NCBI GenBank assembly: GCA_963709995.1
Contig: CAVPYN010000003.1
Coordinates: forward strand, 62,001 to 126,000
Source of the DNA: JAUIIK01 sp963709995
GTDB taxonomy: Bacteria; Chloroflexota; Chloroflexia; Thermomicrobiales; CFX8
Direction of reading: 5' to 3'
DNA: 64,000 nucleotides
The notes beneath the pieces were generated by a model. The model had not been told where the DNA came from, ran no database searches, and saw only the letters and a list, made by a program, of their open reading frames with translations. This document shows, piece after piece, positions 62,199-64,000 of this stretch. Position 1 is the stretch's first letter, and every line of letters starts with the position of its first letter. The translations under genes were made by a program, and so were the position numbers.

Positions 62199-62737
62199 GA
62201 CGACGTCTCCTCAAGGAGTGCTGCTCGCAATGCGAGCAACGCCCGGCGTTGGAGCTGACGGACGGCCGCCGGGCTCCGTCCCATCAGTTCGCCAACCTCG
62301 GACGAAGATCGGGATTCCAGCATGCGCAGGCGTATAACCGTCTGTTGGTCCTCCGGGAGTGTCAGTAGCTTTGCCTCCACAGACTGTCGATCACTTGAGG
62401 CGAGGATCTGTTGCTCGGGACCGGGCCCAGCCTCCGGGACTTCGGGAACCGTGTCAATATCCGCCGTCGGATAGCTGCGCTTGCGCCAGCGGTCGCGCAA
62501 CAGATTGCGGGCGATCGTTCCCAGGTAGGCATGGAAGGGGGCGCCGGTCACTTGATAGCGATCGAGCGATTTCAGAGCACGTAGGAAGACCTCTTGCGTG
62601 AGGTCCTGTGCCTCGGCCCGGTTCTGCACTGCCTGGTAGATGATGCCGTACACCGGCCGCCACTCGCGGCGACACAACTCGTCCAAAGCAAGACGATCGC
62701 CACGTAGCGCTAGCTCCAGGAGTTGCGCCTCACCCAT
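62195..62737 (-). CDS. ECF-type RNA polymerase sigma factor
   Basis: 180 residues from ATG 62737; the frame is open to 62830 and an ATG pair near 62788 is possible. Region 2 is NRAEAQDLTQEVFLRALKSL (the core-binding DxxQE motif), with the -10-recognising FHAYLGTIARNLLRDRWRKR after it. Region 4 is LTLPEDQQTVIRLRMLESRS and MGRSPAAVRQLQRRALLALR, a helix-turn-helix for -35 sequences. It overlaps the following membrane-protein gene. Two strong hairpins lie upstream, between it and sodC. Confidence 0.92.
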   Translation of the reverse strand: MGEAQLLELALRGDRLALDELCRREWRPVYGIIYQAVQNRAEAQDLTQEVFLRALKSLDRYQVTGAPFHAYLGTIARNLLRDRWRKRSYPTADIDTVPEVPEAGPGPEQQILASSDRQSVEAKLLTLPEDQQTVIRLRMLESRSSSEVGELMGRSPAAVRQLQRRALLALRAALLEETSS

Positions 62738-62768
62738 GGCCGGTCTTTCTGACGGTGAGCTATTGGTC

Positions 62769-62810
62769 GCGTGACGCGCACGATCCATCATAGCAGCGTG
62801 CGTGTCACGC
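62769..62810 (-). promoter_or_regulatory. Hairpin in the sigma gene leader
   Basis: GCGTGACGCGCACG (62769-62782) and CGTGCGTGTCACGC (62797-62810) pair at 13 of 14 positions over a 14-base loop. It lies 32 bases upstream of the chosen sigma start and next to a second hairpin. It could be an operator for a palindrome-binding protein or a leader structure. Confidence 0.5.
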
Positions 62811-62814
62811 GCAG

Positions 62815-62845
62815 CCGGGAAGGCGCGCATTACGCGCCTTCCCGG
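62815..62845 (-). terminator. Perfect 13-bp hairpin downstream of sodC
   Basis: CCGGGAAGGCGCG and CGCGCCTTCCCGG pair perfectly over CATTA. It lies 32 bases after the sodC stop on the same strand. There is no T tract, so it may act with Rho, or stabilise the sodC 3' end. Confidence 0.55.
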
Positions 62846-62877
62846 ATAGAGTTAAGCGACAAGACGCCCTCATCTGG

Positions 62878-63405
62878 CTACGAGCCAATCACTCCACAGG
62901 CCACGCGTGCACCGCTGTTGCCTGTCGGTTGGGTCGTGAGATCGTCGGGATCAGCGTGGACGATTAGCGCGCTGCCATCGGTATCCATCAGTGAGAGTGG
63001 GCCTGGGGCGAGGGTGAAGGCGTCAGTCCAGGTTGTCAGGTGGGCGTTCCCGGCCGCATTAGCAGTGATATTGCCGAGATCGCCGGCATGATGACTAACG
63101 TTGTCAGGCGCGCCGTGATCGTCGACTGTCGGATTGAAGTGGCCGCCGGCCGCGCCGAAGTTTGGCGTGCATGCACCAATCATATGGATGTGGAGCCCAT
63201 GCTCGCCGGGCGTTAGGCCGGACACATGGATGTTCACATGCACTCCGCGGCCGTCATGTTCGGTAAAGCGCGCAGTACCAATCACGTTGCCAGCCGGATC
63301 AACGAGCGTTGCAGACGCACGCTGGATGGGTGACTTCGCCTGTGCAGCGAGCGGAAGCATCAGCGCCATCACTATGATGGCAAGAAACGTCATCCACGAT
63401 CGCAT
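62878..63405 (-). CDS. sodC: Periplasmic/secreted Cu-Zn superoxide dismutase
   Basis: 175 residues with a clear signal peptide (MRSWMTFLAIIVMALMLPLA, cleavage after AQA). Copper ligands are H72 and H74 (HGLHIH), the bridging H89 (GGHFNP) and H150 (VHADPDD); zinc ligands fit H97, H106 and D109. C79 and C170 can form the family disulfide, and R167 in GNSGARVAC is the substrate-guiding Arg. It dismutates superoxide outside the membrane. Position immediately upstream of the sigma gene suggests shared stress control. Confidence 0.92.
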   Translation of the reverse strand: MRSWMTFLAIIVMALMLPLAAQAKSPIQRASATLVDPAGNVIGTARFTEHDGRGVHVNIHVSGLTPGEHGLHIHMIGACTPNFGAAGGHFNPTVDDHGAPDNVSHHAGDLGNITANAAGNAHLTTWTDAFTLAPGPLSLMDTDGSALIVHADPDDLTTQPTGNSGARVACGVIGS

Positions 63406-63658
63406 CGCAATCCCACTTTCCTACTTGGGTCCACGGCGCCACTCAACTGTGGCGTCTTGCCAGCACAAACGAATCAGCGGTGAAGTTGTGACGCGCAATC
63501 TCGGCAAGGGAGGAACCGGCTGCGTTTCATGGACCGCTCGTCACACTCGCGCCGTCAATACGTTTTGGCTCGTACAGACGTGACGGAGAGTGTGCGGATA
63601 GAAGCTGTCGCTTGCTGGCTCTCCTTGTTTGCACGCCAACCCCAGAAAGGGGCAGAGC

Positions 63659-64000
63659 ATGACCGCTTCACATATCGCGGCCACCGATCAGCAGGCAGGG
63701 ATCGAAATCGGAGCCTTTAGTCGCGCAGCATTCTGGAATCGCCTGGGTGCCGCTAGTGGGATCATCTTCGTTGTTCTCACTGCAATCGGTGCAGAGTTGG
63801 CCAGCCCGAACGCATCTGATAGAGACATCTGGCCCGGGCAGTCATCAGCAGACATTGCTCGTGTGCTCGAGGAAAACCAGGACAACATGGAGCTTGGTCT
63901 CGCCATCGGCTTGGTTGGCATTTTCTTTCTCTTTTGGTTCGTCGCGGTCATCTATCGGCGTATCCAGAGCGTCGAGGCGACTCCTGGTGGGCTAGCCGTC
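63659..64000 (+). CDS. Partial membrane protein (C-terminus off window)
   Basis: 114 residues are visible from ATG 63659 (AAAGGGG upstream). The parts are a soluble N-terminus, a hydrophobic segment near 35-50 (GIIFVVLTAIGAELA), an extracytoplasmic loop with Asp/Ser (NASDRDIWPGQSSADIARVL) and a second helix (GLAIGLVGIFFLFWFVAVIY). The layout resembles membrane proteins of the DUF4386-like type and the gene at 60362. The rest is beyond the window. Confidence 0.65.
   Translation, partial: MTASHIAATDQQAGIEIGAFSRAAFWNRLGAASGIIFVVLTAIGAELASPNASDRDIWPGQSSADIARVLEENQDNMELGLAIGLVGIFFLFWFVAVIYRRIQSVEATPGGLAV

Noticed and set aside
1..64000. CRISPR arrays, rRNA or tRNA genes, prophage structural genes
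   Set aside because: No regularly spaced direct repeats, no rRNA core sequences, no cloverleaf-capable T-arm/acceptor combinations and no phage structural proteins were seen.

Overview
The window is GC-rich bacterial chromosome with short intergenic gaps, frequent ATGA-type gene overlaps and some GTG/TTG starts. Gene content points to Chloroflexota, most likely a Thermomicrobiales-type soil or thermophile-related lineage: LuxR-family regulators with an N-terminal ATPase or TPR-like domain, repeated DinB/ClbS four-helix proteins, many small-molecule kinases (APH fold), GNATs and SAM methyltransferases, an ECF sigma factor paired with a multi-pass membrane protein, and DUF899/DUF2277/AHSA1/HxlR genes. 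This is inferred from content only; there is no rRNA or tRNA in the window, and I saw no CRISPR array.

Layout. 1-9.3 kb: a zinc-ribbon membrane protein cut by the left edge, a ClbS/DfsB-like protein, RsgA, a methyltransferase, a Rieske/amidohydrolase operon, a GNAT, a dead IS1182-like element with 17-bp terminal inverted repeats, and a class C beta-lactamase-fold hydrolase. 9.3-12.6 kb: a GT39-like membrane glycosyltransferase and a LysR regulator on the opposite strand. 12.7-19.6 kb: a defence-type island with a long inverted repeat, McrC and McrB (type IV restriction), an excisionase-like antitoxin with a PIN toxin, and a long RecQ helicase. 19.9-33.6 kb: two APH-type kinases, a LuxR-ATPase regulator, a small membrane-anchored protein with a three-fold RFLExN repeat, an EEP-fold phosphatase/nuclease, a frameshifted enoyl-CoA hydratase, an RRM RNA-binding protein, an acyl desaturase, a YihY/BrkB protein, an SDR, a methyltransferase and a second LuxR regulator. 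34.2-37.4 kb: a MacB/LolD-like ABC exporter pair.

37.8-48.4 kb is a mosaic of intact small-molecule and stress genes (ArsR, AHSA1, methyltransferase, alpha/beta hydrolase, HxlR, DinB, serine hydrolase, DUF2277, VOC) mixed with broken ones: DHFR/RibD fold twice, DUF899, two alpha/beta hydrolases, an Asp-box repeat protein and MoaD. An inverted repeat (TACGGAC ... GTCCG) with shared flanks lies both next to the HxlR gene and upstream of the Asp-box/MoaD pair, and may be the HxlR operator. 48.5-55 kb: GNATs, an APH kinase, a methyltransferase, a hydrolase, an MFS exporter and a frameshifted DinB.

55.2-64 kb is a signalling and envelope block. A NarL-type histidine kinase and response regulator (the regulator carries a one-base frameshift) are flanked by three related small membrane proteins. 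On the other strand, Cu/Zn superoxide dismutase, an ECF sigma factor and two membrane proteins (the first probably an anti-sigma) lie in one direction, with two strong hairpins between sodC and the sigma gene. A partial membrane protein runs off the right edge.

At least ten otherwise well-conserved genes carry indels or stops. Some differ from the expected frame by one base, so sequencing error and real decay cannot be separated without reads. No clearly undescribed system is proven; the best leads are the RFLExN repeat protein, the shared HxlR-type operator, the McrB with an unrecognised N-terminal domain, and the membrane-protein family around the NarL pair.
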